Shown here piece after piece: positions 32,863-42,334 of a DNA stretch of 64,000 nt. The position numbers and the translations under genes were made by a program. The stretch is from CAVRXZ01 sp963773035. GTDB lineage: Bacteria > Acidobacteriota > Vicinamibacteria > Vicinamibacterales > CAVVIG01. The DNA is taken from NCBI GenBank assembly GCA_963773035.1, contig CAVYZX010000004.1, positions 124,001-188,000 on the forward strand, in the 5' to 3' direction. Position 1 is the first letter of the stretch, and every line of letters starts with the position of its first letter. The notes under the pieces were generated by a model. It searched no databases and had not been told where the DNA came from. It was given only the letters and a program-made list of their open reading frames with translations.

Positions 32863-34485
32863 TCAGCGAACCGTAGGGTACTTGATGCCCAACTGATCCA
32901 GATAGCTCTTGAACTTCGTCGGGTCGTAATAGTACTTCCTCATCTCGGGCCGGTACTTCGCCATCGTCTGCTCGTTGAGCCAGACAGCCGGCTTGTCTTC
33001 CGGCCGGATGAGAGGTGTGTACTTTCTGTCCTTCGTCTGCACGTCGTTGAAGTACGCCCACGCATCGCTCACGAGCTCGGGCCGCAAGATGAGATCCAGT
33101 ACCGTCATCGCCTGGACCTTCGCGCCTGCAGTGACGCCTTTGTGCGCAATTGGCGTCGCCATGGCCACGGCGTTCGCCCAGTTGTGGCCCGGACCGGCCT
33201 GAAAGTTCGCGGGATAGTTGAGCGTCACCGTCGGAAGATTCCACGACACGTCCCCGATGTCGTCCGACCCGCCAAATCCCTTCTCCTCGTCAGGTATCGC
33301 CTCGCGTCCTCGCAACGGCTGAAGCTCCTTGGCAAGGCCGACCTCAGGCACTTTGAGCTCCCGCTGGAGCGCGACGGCGAGCTTCTGATCGTCGGCGCTC
33401 CACTGCGGGAGTTCGACGGCCTTGATGTTGGCGTACATGGTTTCAGCGACCGTCTTGTTCGCGTGAATGGGCCATGCGGATCCAAGCACGCGCATGCTGG
33501 CTTCTGTGTCAGTCATCATGGCTGCAGCTTGGGACATTCGGTTGCCGATATCCCACATCTCTTTGATGTGGTCGTAGTCAAGTTCACGAAAGTAGTACCA
33601 GACGGCTGCCGTCTGCGGCACAACGTTCGGCTGGTCGCCACCGCTGGTGATGACGTAGTGGGATCGCTGTTGAAGGCGCAAATGCTCACGACGGAAGTTC
33701 CACCCGACGTCCATCAACTCGACAGCGTCCAGCGCGGAACGCCCGCGCCACGGCACAGCTGCCGCGTGGGCGCTTTCGCCTTTGAAGGTGTATTCGACCG
33801 ACACGAGGCCGGTACCGGTGCCGTCGCCCCATGTCACCCCGAGATTGGTTCCGACGTGCGCGAACAGGGCGACATCGGCGTCCTTGAACACGCCGGCTCG
33901 AACGAAGTAGGCCTTGGTCGCGAGCAGCTCTTCGGCGATGCCTGGCCACAGCAGAATCGTGCCGCGAAGCCGATTGCGCTCCATGATCTTCTTGAGCGCG
34001 AGGGCAGCGGTGATGTTGAGCGGCATACCCGAGTTGTGGCCCTCGCCGTGTCCAGGTGCTCCCTCGATGATTGGATCGTGGTAAGCCACGCCGGGCTTCT
34101 GGGAGGCCTGCGGAATACAGTCGACGTCCGAGCCGAGCGCGATGACCGGCTTGCCCGATCCCCACGTTGCCGTCCATGCCGTCGGTATGCCGGCCACCGA
34201 TTCGCTGATACGGAAGCCGTTCTTCCTGAGGATGTCCGTCAAGTACTTCGATGTCTCGATCTCCTGAAAACCGAGCTCGCCAAAACTGAAGACCTGGTCC
34301 ACCATCTGCTGCGTGAATTCCCTCATCCCGTCGATTTCAGCCGCGAGAGTGTTCTTGTACTGAGCGATCGCCGGATTAGCCGGTGCTGGTGGCGCCTGCG
34401 TTGACATTGTCTGGCCCGCAAAGGCGAGAAAGGCACAGACGAACAGGATCGTGACAGCCGCGCGGGAAAGAGGGTTCAGTGGCAT
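32863..34485 (-). CDS. abgB: Exported M20D amidohydrolase, AbgB-like
   Basis: The 540-residue protein has a signal peptide (ITILFVCAFLAFAGQ-like hydrophobic core, residues 10-26). An M20D peptidase/amidohydrolase follows: FSFGELGFQEIETSKYL, ALGSDVDCIPQAS, GHGEGHNSGM (metal ligands), GIAEELLATKAYF (glutamates), and FKGESAHAAAVPWRGRSALDAVE in the dimerisation lid. Overall it matches p-aminobenzoyl-glutamate hydrolase subunit B (AbgB), but with export and no AbgA partner nearby. It may hydrolyse N-acyl amino acids or peptides in the periplasm. Confidence 0.87.
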   Translation of the reverse strand: MPLNPLSRAAVTILFVCAFLAFAGQTMSTQAPPAPANPAIAQYKNTLAAEIDGMREFTQQMVDQVFSFGELGFQEIETSKYLTDILRKNGFRISESVAGIPTAWTATWGSGKPVIALGSDVDCIPQASQKPGVAYHDPIIEGAPGHGEGHNSGMPLNITAALALKKIMERNRLRGTILLWPGIAEELLATKAYFVRAGVFKDADVALFAHVGTNLGVTWGDGTGTGLVSVEYTFKGESAHAAAVPWRGRSALDAVELMDVGWNFRREHLRLQQRSHYVITSGGDQPNVVPQTAAVWYYFRELDYDHIKEMWDIGNRMSQAAAMMTDTEASMRVLGSAWPIHANKTVAETMYANIKAVELPQWSADDQKLAVALQRELKVPEVGLAKELQPLRGREAIPDEEKGFGGSDDIGDVSWNLPTVTLNYPANFQAGPGHNWANAVAMATPIAHKGVTAGAKVQAMTVLDLILRPELVSDAWAYFNDVQTKDRKYTPLIRPEDKPAVWLNEQTMAKYRPEMRKYYYDPTKFKSYLDQLGIKYPTVR

Positions 34486-34562
34486 CGTTACAGCATAGCG
34501 CCGTCCGCCGTGCCCGAGAGAAAGGCGTCGACAACTCTTGCGATAAAATCGCGCGGGACCCT

Positions 34563-35177
34563 ATGAGCAAGCTTTCGAAAGAGATGACGCTGCGGCAGTT
34601 CGACCACGGCTACTGGTACGCAACCGAGATCAAGAGATTTGCGCAGTCTCTCGGTGTGCCGGCTGCGCACAGACTCCGGAAGGACGAGCTCGAAAAGGCC
34701 ATCAGGCACTTCCTGACCCATGGCAAGGTCACGAGCCCTACGAGACGAGACTCGTCACGGTCAGGCATCAAGGACGTCGACCGTGGACTCCGGCTCGATC
34801 GACGCGTCATCCTCTACACGAACGATCGCGACACCAAGGCGTTCCTCGAGCGGGAAGCCCGAAGGCTCGATCCAACGTTCAAGCGTCGATCCGGCTCACG
34901 ATATCGGCTCAATCGCTGGCGCGAAGCTCAACTGACGCGTGGGGCGCGCATCACATATCGCGACCTCGTGAAGGAGTACATGCGCCTCAATAGCACCAAG
35001 ACCACGTACCGGCGAGTGCCGGTGGGCCGATACATCAACTTCCTCAGCGATTTCATGGCCGCGAATCCCGGGGCAAGGATGGCTGTCGCCATTCGCGCCT
35101 GGAAGACAGTGAAGAGAATGGACTCGCCCAAGAACTACCGCGCCTTCAATCGGACCCGCGACAAGTCTCATATGTAG
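34563..35177 (+). CDS. SAP-like domain protein of unknown function
   Basis: The 204-residue basic protein begins with a helix-extended-loop-helix segment (MTLRQFDHGYWYATEIKRFA, then LRKDELEKAIRHFLTHGKV) typical of bacterial SAP-like domains that bind nucleic acid. The remainder is Arg/Lys-rich (FLEREARRLDPTFKRRSGSR, ITYRDLVKEYMRLNS) and matches no family I can name. The start is ATG 34563. The final codons ATG TAG run into a REP unit, which supplies the stop. A DNA or RNA-binding role is inferred from domain and charge only. Confidence 0.72.
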   Translation: MSKLSKEMTLRQFDHGYWYATEIKRFAQSLGVPAAHRLRKDELEKAIRHFLTHGKVTSPTRRDSSRSGIKDVDRGLRLDRRVILYTNDRDTKAFLEREARRLDPTFKRRSGSRYRLNRWREAQLTRGARITYRDLVKEYMRLNSTKTTYRRVPVGRYINFLSDFMAANPGARMAVAIRAWKTVKRMDSPKNYRAFNRTRDKSHM

Positions 35178-35230
35178 CTTCCGGCTTTAGCCGGAAGTTA
35201 GAGTAGCTTCCGGCTTAAGCCGGAAGCCAC
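35174..35230. repeat. Two REP units after the SAP-like gene
   Basis: Two direct copies of the GTAGC variant (GTAGCTTCCGGC-TTTA/TTAA-GCCGGAAG) at 35174-35197 and 35203-35230. The first contains the stop codon of the preceding gene. Confidence 0.92.
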
Positions 35231-35273
35231 AGTATTAGGGATCTTCGGTAAACTTCTGAATCTCGAGGTTCGG

Positions 35274-36695
35274 ATGAAAAAGCGACCGATCTTAGCTGCG
35301 ATCCTCATGGGCATCGGGTGCCTGGCGGGCGCGAGCGCCCAAACCCAACCAGAGTGGACTCGAGTCGAGGAAGAAACGATCCGGCACTTCCAGGCGCTGC
35401 TGCGCCTGGACACCAGTAGTCCACCCGGAAACGAATCGCGAGCCGCAGACTATCTCGAGCAAGTGCTCGAATCGGAGGGCATTCCAGTTCGAACCTTTGT
35501 GCTCGAGCCCGGACGCGCCAACCTCGTGGCCAGGCTCAAAGGCAACGGGAGGAAGCGGCCGCTGCTGGTCATGGCACACACCGATGTGGTGACTGTCGAC
35601 GCAACGAAGTGGGCCTTCCCGCCTTTCGGCGGCGCACGCGACGGCGGATACGTTTATGGGAGGGGTGCGCTCGACGACAAGGACAACCTCGCGGCCTCTC
35701 TGATGGTGATGCTCATGCTCAAGCGGCAGAACGTGCCGCTCGACCGCGACGTGATTTTTCTCGCGGAGGCCGGAGAGGAAGGCGGGTCGAACGTTGGCAT
35801 CAACTTCATGGTCGACCGGCATTTCGCAGAGATCGATGCCGAGTACTGCCTGGCCGAAGGCGGCGACACCAGGCGGATTGACGGAAAACTGAGATTCGTC
35901 GGTGTTCAGGCACTCGAAAAGCATGCGCGCACGGTCGAGTTGACGGCACGAGGCACGTCGGGGCACGCATCGGTGCCGCTGGAGAGTAATCCGATCGCCC
36001 ATTTATCGGCGGCTGTCGCCGCGGTGGCCGGCTGGCAGGCACCGATTCAACCGAACGAGATCACCACGTCGTACTTCAGACGACTCGCCGATATTTCGCC
36101 GTCCGATCAAGCCGCCCGCTATCGAGCTGTCCTCGCGCCGGATTCGAAAGAGGCCGCCACGGCCTTCACCTATTTCCTCAAGAACGAACCCAATCATGCC
36201 TCGCTCCTGCATACGTCCATTTCACCGACGATCGTCGGTGGCGGCTATCGCGTCAACGTGATCCCGTCCGAAGCCAAGGCCACGCTGGATGTGCGAATGG
36301 TCCCGGACGAAGACCCGGCCCGTTTTCTGGATGTCATCCGCAAAGTCGTCAACGATCCTGCCGTCGAGGTGAGCTACGGACCGCGGGTCGATCGACCTCG
36401 TACGACGATCGGCGCGAAGCTCGATTCGGAGGCTTTCAAAGCCATCGAATCGGCTGTCGCCAGCCGTTACGAGACGATGACCATTCCGACCATGTCGACT
36501 GGGGGGACCGACATGGCGCAACTGCGCGCCAAGGGAATTCAATGCTTCGGCATCGCGCCGGCCACCGACATTGAAGACGAAGCCAGGGGTTTTGGCGCAC
36601 ACAGCGACCAGGAGCGGATCCTCGAGAGCGAGTTGCACCGGTTCGTTCGCTTCAACTGGGACATCGTGTCCGATCTGGCAAGGGCGCGGAATTGA
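35274..36695 (+). CDS. Exported M20/M25/M40 zinc peptidase
   Basis: The 473-residue protein has a signal peptide ending near GASAQ. The catalytic domain shows the zinc ligands in VMAHTDVVTVD and YGRGALDDKDN, the catalytic glutamate in LAEAGEEGGSN, ligands in LAEGGD and the histidine in GAHSDQERI. The lid domain contains ARGTSGHASVPLESNP. This is the carboxypeptidase/aminoacylase-like M20 group with two metal ions. It probably trims peptides or N-acyl amino acids in the periplasm. Confidence 0.92.
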   Translation: MKKRPILAAILMGIGCLAGASAQTQPEWTRVEEETIRHFQALLRLDTSSPPGNESRAADYLEQVLESEGIPVRTFVLEPGRANLVARLKGNGRKRPLLVMAHTDVVTVDATKWAFPPFGGARDGGYVYGRGALDDKDNLAASLMVMLMLKRQNVPLDRDVIFLAEAGEEGGSNVGINFMVDRHFAEIDAEYCLAEGGDTRRIDGKLRFVGVQALEKHARTVELTARGTSGHASVPLESNPIAHLSAAVAAVAGWQAPIQPNEITTSYFRRLADISPSDQAARYRAVLAPDSKEAATAFTYFLKNEPNHASLLHTSISPTIVGGGYRVNVIPSEAKATLDVRMVPDEDPARFLDVIRKVVNDPAVEVSYGPRVDRPRTTIGAKLDSEAFKAIESAVASRYETMTIPTMSTGGTDMAQLRAKGIQCFGIAPATDIEDEARGFGAHSDQERILESELHRFVRFNWDIVSDLARARN

Positions 36696-36697
36696 AC

Positions 36698-37219
36698 ATG
36701 GCGGAACTGGCCGTTGTCGTCAGGCCGGAAGAACCTCGTGACTCAGAGGGAGTTCGGACTGTCAATGAACAGGCATTCGGACGGCCGAACGAAGCGTCCC
36801 TGGTTGACGCGTTGCGCGGAGTGCCACATTCAATTTCCCTCGTCGCGTCGGCTCGAGAACGAGTCGTCGCGCACATTCTCTTCACGCCTCTTCAAATCGA
36901 GGGCTCGCCGAAGGGTGTCGTCGCGTCCGGTCTCGGTCCTATGGCCGTGCTGCCGGAGTGTCAGCGACAAGGTATCGGTTCACAACTCGTGCGGGCAGGA
37001 CTCGACAGCTGTCGCGCCTCGCGGACCGATGTGGTTGTCGTCATCGGTCATCCAGAGTTCTACCCCCGATTCGGGTTCGTGCCAGCAGCTACCAGAGGTC
37101 TGCGGTGCGAGTTCGACGTTCCACCAGAGGTCTTCATGGTGCTCGAATTGCAGACCGGAGCACTCGGTTCGTCCGGAGGGTTTGTGAAGTATCGTCCCGA
37201 GTTCGCAGCGTTCGAGTAG
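36698..37219 (+). CDS. GNAT N-acetyltransferase
   Basis: The 173-residue protein starts two bases after the peptidase stop. It has the GNAT fold: VRPEEPRDSEGVRTVNEQAF, the acetyl-CoA motif GPMAVLPECQRQGIGSQLVR and the ending VIGHPEFYPRFGFVPA common to the YhbS-like subgroup. The acceptor is unknown; related proteins acetylate small amines or protein N-termini. Likely co-transcribed with the peptidase and the following SDR. Confidence 0.9.
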   Translation: MAELAVVVRPEEPRDSEGVRTVNEQAFGRPNEASLVDALRGVPHSISLVASARERVVAHILFTPLQIEGSPKGVVASGLGPMAVLPECQRQGIGSQLVRAGLDSCRASRTDVVVVIGHPEFYPRFGFVPAATRGLRCEFDVPPEVFMVLELQTGALGSSGGFVKYRPEFAAFE

Positions 37220-37233
37220 GGAATCGAAAAGAT

Positions 37234-37980
37234 TTGGACAACATTCTGCTCGTAACCGGCGGTAGCCGGGGCATTGGCGCGGCTACCGCACGATTAGCTG
37301 CGCAACGCGGTTACTCCGTGTGCGTCAACTATCGGCAGAATCGAGACTCCGCGCAACGCGTCGTCAAAGCTATCGAAGCTCACGGAGGCCGAGCGCTGGC
37401 AGTGGCGGCCGACGTATCGGTCGAGACCGATGTGCTGCGGCTGTTCGAGACGTGCGACAACAAGCTCGGAACGTTGACGGCGCTCGTGAACAATGTCGGC
37501 ATCGTCGAGACGCAGATGCGAGTGGAAACGATGGACGCGGAGCGCATCCAGCGAGTCTTTTCGACCAACGTCATCAGCGCCTTCGTCTGCGCCCGCGAAG
37601 CCGTGCGCCGAATGTCCACGAAACGCGGCGGGGCCGGCGGAGCCATCGTCAATGTTTCGTCCGGCGCTGCGCGGCTCGGATCACCCGGCGAGTACGTGGA
37701 CTATGCCGCCTCGAAGGGCGCTATGGATACGCTGACGATTGGTCTGGCTAAAGAGGTTGCGGAGGAAGGAATTCGGGTGAACGCGGTTCGACCGGGCTTC
37801 ATCTACACGGAGTTCCATGCCAGTGGCGGCGAGCCGAATCGCGTCGATCGCGTAAAAGCATCCGTGCCGATGAAACGTGGCGGAAGCGCCGAAGAGGTGG
37901 CAAAGGCTATCCTCTGGCTGCTTTCTGAAGAAGCTTCCTTCACCACCGGCGCCTTCATCGACGTAGCAGGCGGAAGGTAA
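37234..37980 (+). CDS. SDR family oxidoreductase
   Basis: A TTG start 14 bases after the GNAT stop gives 248 residues beginning LDNILLVTGGSRGIGAAT. SDR landmarks are VNYRQNRDSAQ after beta-2, TALVNNVGIV, IVNVSSGAARLG (catalytic serine), YAASK and the VRPGFIYTEFHA turn, ending GAFIDVAGGR. The N-terminus and AADVSVETDV match glucose-dehydrogenase/FabG-like members. The TTG start lacks a strong ribosome site. The substrate is unknown. Confidence 0.86.
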   Translation: MDNILLVTGGSRGIGAATARLAAQRGYSVCVNYRQNRDSAQRVVKAIEAHGGRALAVAADVSVETDVLRLFETCDNKLGTLTALVNNVGIVETQMRVETMDAERIQRVFSTNVISAFVCAREAVRRMSTKRGGAGGAIVNVSSGAARLGSPGEYVDYAASKGAMDTLTIGLAKEVAEEGIRVNAVRPGFIYTEFHASGGEPNRVDRVKASVPMKRGGSAEEVAKAILWLLSEEASFTTGAFIDVAGGR

Positions 37981-37994
37981 CGGGAGATCTTCAT

Positions 37995-39641
37995 ATGAGC
38001 CGGCGATTGGATTCCGCAGTGGACTCAGAGGTTCCCGTTCTCTTTGCCGGGGGCGGTTTGGTCGGCCTTTCGACTGCCATGTTTCTGGCGCAACACGGGA
38101 TCGCCTCGCTCGCCGTGGAACGCCTGCGGGGCGGCTCCCCTGTCCCGCGCGCGGCCTTCTTCCACATGCGGACTCTCGAAATGTTTCGATCGGCCGGGAT
38201 CGAGGAAGCTGTGCGCAAACAATCATTGAAGGAATTCGAGCCCGAAGGCGCCGTTGTGTTGATGGACTCGCTCGCCGGCAAGCAGATAGCTGGCTTCATC
38301 CCGAGTCTCAACGAAGGCGTGGACGCCCTCAGTCCCTGCCGGCGGCTGTTCGTGACGCAGCCAGGCCTGGAGCCGATCCTCAGAGCCCGGGCCGAGGAAG
38401 CCGGGGCCCGTGTGCTCGAGGGAACCGAGATCGTCGGCGTCGACCAGGATGCGACCGGCGTGACGGCCACGGTGAAGGACCTCGACACGGGCACCGAGCG
38501 CCGGCTGCGTTCGCAGTACCTGGTGGGCACTGACGGCGCGCACAGCAAGGTCCGCGAACTGGCCGGGATCGAGTTCGACGGTCGCGGTGTCTTCTCGAAC
38601 AGCATTACCATCTACTTCCGCGCTCCATTGGCACAACTGCTGGTTGGCAAGAACCTGAGCGTGATCTACGTCACAAATCCCGCGCTGTCCGGTTTCTTTC
38701 GGCTCGATCGCGAACAGAACTCCGGCTTCCTGGTCGTGAACACTGCCGGCGACACGTCCCGCCCAGAGGCATCGAGCCCCGCCTCAGACATCCGCGAAGA
38801 ACGACTGATTGAGCTCGTGAGAGCAGGGGCGGGTGTGCCCGACCTCGAAGTCAAGATAGACGGCGTCGCCCGCTGGCGAGCCACTTCCGACGTCGCACGG
38901 CGGTTCCGCAACGGCCGCATTTTTCTCGCGGGAGACGCCGCGCACCTGATGCCGCCAAATGGCGGTTACGGCGGCAATACTGGCATTCACGACGGCCACA
39001 ACCTGGCGTGGAAGCTTGCGCTCGTGCACAAGGGAGTGGCCGGACCAGGTTTGCTCGACACGTATGAAGTCGAGCGGAGGCCCGTCGGCAAATTCACCGT
39101 CGAGCAGGCCTACACGCGGTACGTCACCCGCTCCGCTGCCTACCTTGGCGCGAAGGACTTCCAACCCCTGGTCGACGATTTTCACATCGAGCTCGGCTAC
39201 CTGTACAACTCAGCCGCTATTTTGGCCGACAATGGCGACGCTCTCTCCGAAACCGGCCATGAACACCCACACGGATCGCTTGGCCGACCCGGCTCGCGTG
39301 CCCCTCACTTGTGGCTCAAACGAGGAAACCGGGACATTTCGACGATCGATCTATTCGACGGTTCCTTCGTGCTTTTGGCGGCCCCAGAAGGTGGAGCATG
39401 GCTCGACGCGGCCGGCGCCGTTCGGAAACATTCGAAAGGCCTCGAACTGAACGCGCATCTAGTCGGAGGGCCGGACGCTCGTGATCCGGAAGGCCGGTTT
39501 GCGACCGCATACGGCCTCACGTCGTCGGGTTGTGCGCTCGTAAGACCAGACGGGTTCGTTGCATGGCGAGCAAAAGCCGCCGTTCAGGATCCTAACGATG
39601 TCCTGGCCAAGGTGTTCCGATCGATCCTCATGCAGTCGTAG
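37995..39641 (+). CDS. FAD-dependent aromatic-ring hydroxylase
   Basis: The 548-residue flavoprotein has the dinucleotide-binding motif LFAGGGLVGLSTAMFLAQ, the DG motif YLVGTDGAHSKVRELAG, and the GD motif RIFLAGDAAHLMPPNGGYGG followed by NTGIHDGHNLAWKL. A C-terminal thioredoxin-like domain of about 130 residues is typical of pentachlorophenol- or tetracenomycin-type monooxygenases. It hydroxylates phenolic or polyketide aromatics using NAD(P)H and O2. It follows an SDR gene, which may act on the same pathway. Confidence 0.92.
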   Translation: MSRRLDSAVDSEVPVLFAGGGLVGLSTAMFLAQHGIASLAVERLRGGSPVPRAAFFHMRTLEMFRSAGIEEAVRKQSLKEFEPEGAVVLMDSLAGKQIAGFIPSLNEGVDALSPCRRLFVTQPGLEPILRARAEEAGARVLEGTEIVGVDQDATGVTATVKDLDTGTERRLRSQYLVGTDGAHSKVRELAGIEFDGRGVFSNSITIYFRAPLAQLLVGKNLSVIYVTNPALSGFFRLDREQNSGFLVVNTAGDTSRPEASSPASDIREERLIELVRAGAGVPDLEVKIDGVARWRATSDVARRFRNGRIFLAGDAAHLMPPNGGYGGNTGIHDGHNLAWKLALVHKGVAGPGLLDTYEVERRPVGKFTVEQAYTRYVTRSAAYLGAKDFQPLVDDFHIELGYLYNSAAILADNGDALSETGHEHPHGSLGRPGSRAPHLWLKRGNRDISTIDLFDGSFVLLAAPEGGAWLDAAGAVRKHSKGLELNAHLVGGPDARDPEGRFATAYGLTSSGCALVRPDGFVAWRAKAAVQDPNDVLAKVFRSILMQS

Positions 39642-39667
39642 GCGGTGAAGGATTCGGGGCTGGCACA

Positions 39668-41023
39668 ATGAGAACGTGGATCGCGTGGTCGGTTGTCACG
39701 CTTGTCGCTATCCACTCCGTTCAAACCGCCGCCTCGAACATGCCTCAGGGCCAGCTTGCAAAGCTTCAGTTTCAGAAATCCTACCGGGACGTCACGATTG
39801 ACAGATTGGAGAAGTGGTTGGACGCCGTGGAACGGCATAAGCCCGGGGAGTCGGACGCCTCGTTCGGTGAGATTAGGCCGTGGGGACCACAAGAGGTTGA
39901 CGAACTCCTCATCGATCTCAACACTCTGCTGATCTTGATGCGAGACGAGAGGGTGACCATGTTCTTCCGAGAATCGAACAGGTCAGGCCCGCCGATGCCA
40001 GTTTTCTACACGCAGCCTCAGGTAGATCGGCTCCGCCTCTTGGCCCGAAACGAGAAGATTCGCAACGATGGGAACCGCATCCTGAAGCGCGGAGCCTTGC
40101 TGCACACCGACATCGGCGCACGGGTGCCTTTCGAGGTCAGATCCCCAACAGAGCGCCCGCCGGGCGGAACCCAGCGACTCATGATCTACTTCGAGGATGG
40201 TCGCCGACTGGGGTTTGAAGGCGCTTCCGAGCACTGGCGCGCGGCGCGGTTGCTTCTCGACAAGGTGACGCCAGCCAATTCGCGAAACAACAGGCCGGAT
40301 CCCGTTCGTGACGAGATGGTCCACTCCTGGTATCGCGTGACGACCGCGTACCAGCAGCGCATCCAGCAGTACGAATTCGGTCACCTCGAACGCGCGCTGG
40401 CGCTTTTTCCAGATGACGCCGAGCTTCATTTTTTCAACGGGTGTCTCCATGAAACCTTCGCGTCACGCCGCATACAAACCGTCTTCCACGCCGTCTCGCT
40501 GCCGAAAGGGGTCACGTTCAACATAGAGTCGGAGCGTTCCGAATTACGTCTGTCCGAAGCATCCTTTCGGAAGGCTTTGGAAATTGGTCCCGATCTGACC
40601 GAGGCGCGCATCCGCCTGGGCCATGTCCTCGCGCTCATGGGTCGCCATTCCGACGCGGCCGATGAGCTGCGAAAGGCCATTTCGACGACTGAAGATCAGC
40701 TGCTTCTCTACTACGGGCACCTGTTGCTCGGCGGCGAACTGGACGCGTTGGGTGACCGCGATCGCACGCGCGAGACGTACGAGCGTGCTGCCGTGATCTT
40801 CCCTCGTGCCCAGTCACCCCGCCTTGCCCTGAGCCAGATTGCGAATCGCTCAGGCGACCGGCGAGCCGCGCTCGACGCGATTCAATCGGTATTGAGTCCG
40901 CCCGCCGACCAGTTCGATCGCGCCGATCCATGGTGGACGTACCACGTGGAACAGGGCCGCAGCGCCGAGGCGCAGCTCGCGAAACTGAGGGCGGCCATGT
41001 TTCTGGTCGAGGCCCGTCGATGA
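39668..41023 (+). CDS. Exported TPR protein
   Basis: The 451-residue protein has a signal peptide (WSVVTLVAIHSVQTAAS) and an N-terminal region of unknown fold. From about residue 240 it has helical repeats consistent with TPR: HLERALALFPDDAELHFFNG, LSEASFRKALEIGPDLTEAR, RHSDAADELRKAISTTEDQL, ETYERAAVIFPRAQSPRL. It overlaps by four bases (ATGA) with the VWA gene. TPR plus VWFA-related pairs are frequent in Acidobacteria; they may scaffold periplasmic complexes. Confidence 0.87.
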   Translation: MRTWIAWSVVTLVAIHSVQTAASNMPQGQLAKLQFQKSYRDVTIDRLEKWLDAVERHKPGESDASFGEIRPWGPQEVDELLIDLNTLLILMRDERVTMFFRESNRSGPPMPVFYTQPQVDRLRLLARNEKIRNDGNRILKRGALLHTDIGARVPFEVRSPTERPPGGTQRLMIYFEDGRRLGFEGASEHWRAARLLLDKVTPANSRNNRPDPVRDEMVHSWYRVTTAYQQRIQQYEFGHLERALALFPDDAELHFFNGCLHETFASRRIQTVFHAVSLPKGVTFNIESERSELRLSEASFRKALEIGPDLTEARIRLGHVLALMGRHSDAADELRKAISTTEDQLLLYYGHLLLGGELDALGDRDRTRETYERAAVIFPRAQSPRLALSQIANRSGDRRAALDAIQSVLSPPADQFDRADPWWTYHVEQGRSAEAQLAKLRAAMFLVEARR

Positions 41024-41901
41024 AGGCACGATGGGCCTCTGCCCTGGCGCTTCTTCCACTCGTCGGCCCTCCCTCTGCCTACGCACAGACGGCCACGTTC
41101 TCGACGAAGCTCGAGGCCGTGCGCGTGGACGCGCTTGTGACGGACAAAGGTCAGGTCGTGCGGGGGCTGCGACCCAGTGACTTCGAGGTCCTCGACAACA
41201 GGATTGCTCAGCAGGTGGACCTCGTCAGCTTCGACGAAATCCCCCTCAACGTCATCCTTGCCCTCGACATGAGTCAGAGTGTGTCCGGCGAACGGCTTAC
41301 GCACCTGCAGAACGCCAGTCGGGCGCTCCTCGATGGTCTGAAGAGCGAGGACCGGGCCGCCCTGTTGACCTTCAGTCACATGGTGGTACTGCGCGAGGAG
41401 TTGACGCACGAGATCCCACGCGTTCGAGCGGCGATAGGCGAGGTCGAACCGTTCGGCGACACGGCACTGACCGACGGCGTCCATGCGGCGATGGTGGTGG
41501 AAAGTTTGGAGGTCGGTCGCAGCCTACTAATCGTCTTCAGCGATGGCATTGATACGTCCAGCTGGCTGTCACCCGAGAAGGTCCTGGAGACAGCCAAACG
41601 ATCGGACATCGTGGTCTACGCGGTGTCCGTGCGCGGGACCGGGAAAGACCAGTTCCTGCACGATCTGGCCGATCAGACTGGAGGCGCGACCGTCGAGATC
41701 GAGTCGACGAAGGACTTGAGCTCGACGTTCGTACGTATTCTCGAAGAGTTCAGGCACCGGTATCTCGTGAGCTTCTCCCCTAGCGGCGTCACTGACGAGG
41801 GCTGGCATCGGCTCGAAGTACGAGTCAAGAATCGGCGGGTCACCGTCAAAGCTCGCCCGGGGTATTTCGGTACTGTCCGCACGACGGGTAACCGACCGTA
41901 A
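41020..41901 (+). CDS. VWFA-related acidobacterial domain protein
   Basis: From the ATG that overlaps the TPR gene stop, the product is 293 residues with a signal peptide ending near SAYAQ. A short beta domain (VRVDALVTDKGQVVRGLRPS, DFEVLDNRI) leads into a von Willebrand A domain with the MIDAS motif LALDMSQSVSG, a second site LLTFSHM and IVFSDGIDTSSW. It ends VKARPGYFG. This architecture is the acidobacterial VWFA family. It likely binds protein partners through a divalent metal in the periplasm. Confidence 0.92.
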   Translation: MKARWASALALLPLVGPPSAYAQTATFSTKLEAVRVDALVTDKGQVVRGLRPSDFEVLDNRIAQQVDLVSFDEIPLNVILALDMSQSVSGERLTHLQNASRALLDGLKSEDRAALLTFSHMVVLREELTHEIPRVRAAIGEVEPFGDTALTDGVHAAMVVESLEVGRSLLIVFSDGIDTSSWLSPEKVLETAKRSDIVVYAVSVRGTGKDQFLHDLADQTGGATVEIESTKDLSSTFVRILEEFRHRYLVSFSPSGVTDEGWHRLEVRVKNRRVTVKARPGYFGTVRTTGNRP

Positions 41902-41950
41902 GCAGATATCCGGGTCGATCCTTCGAGGTCGAAGCGTGTGCTCGTACTGA

Positions 41951-42328
41951 TTATCCTCGACGCCCCTCACGCCGCAGCTCACGCAGCAGCCCTCGCGTGT
42001 TGCCCAGATGGTTGTTGAAGATCCGGCGGGCGAGATCGAGCAACTCGCCGACGAGCGGGTCGCGCAGTGTATAGCGCACCGACAATCCTTCCTTCCGTGC
42101 CGAGACGATGCCCTGGTTTCGCAGCACGGCCAGCTGCTGCGAGACGAGCGGCTGGTCGAGCATCAGAGCGGCCTGTAGTTCCTGCACCGTGCGTCCCCCG
42201 CGCACCAGGATCTCCAGCATTCTGATCCGCGTGGGATGCGCCAACGCGCGGAAGAATTGCGCCTTGAACGTCTGAAGCTCACCCGGGATCACGGCTTCAT
42301 TGGCTCCTCCGCTCCGCTTGTGCGGCAT
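41951..42328 (-). CDS. ArsR family winged-helix regulator
   Basis: The 125-residue protein has a winged helix: KAQFFRALAHPTRIRMLEIL, RTVQELQAALMLDQPLVSQQ (recognition helix) and QGIVSARKEGLSVRYTLRDP (wing). It has no cysteines, so it cannot use the classic ELCVC metal site; its inducer is unknown. It is divergently arranged from dabA with a 45-base AT-rich interval that carries a palindrome, which points to control of the carbon-transporter operon. That regulation is inferred from position. Confidence 0.88.
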   Translation of the reverse strand: MPHKRSGGANEAVIPGELQTFKAQFFRALAHPTRIRMLEILVRGGRTVQELQAALMLDQPLVSQQLAVLRNQGIVSARKEGLSVRYTLRDPLVGELLDLARRIFNNHLGNTRGLLRELRREGRRG

Positions 42329-42334
42329 GAGTGG

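Noticed and set aside
33142..34404. Plus-strand open frame (420 codons) opposite the AbgB-like gene
   Set aside because: It is a shadow frame with no domain and no ribosome site; the minus-strand enzyme is well supported.
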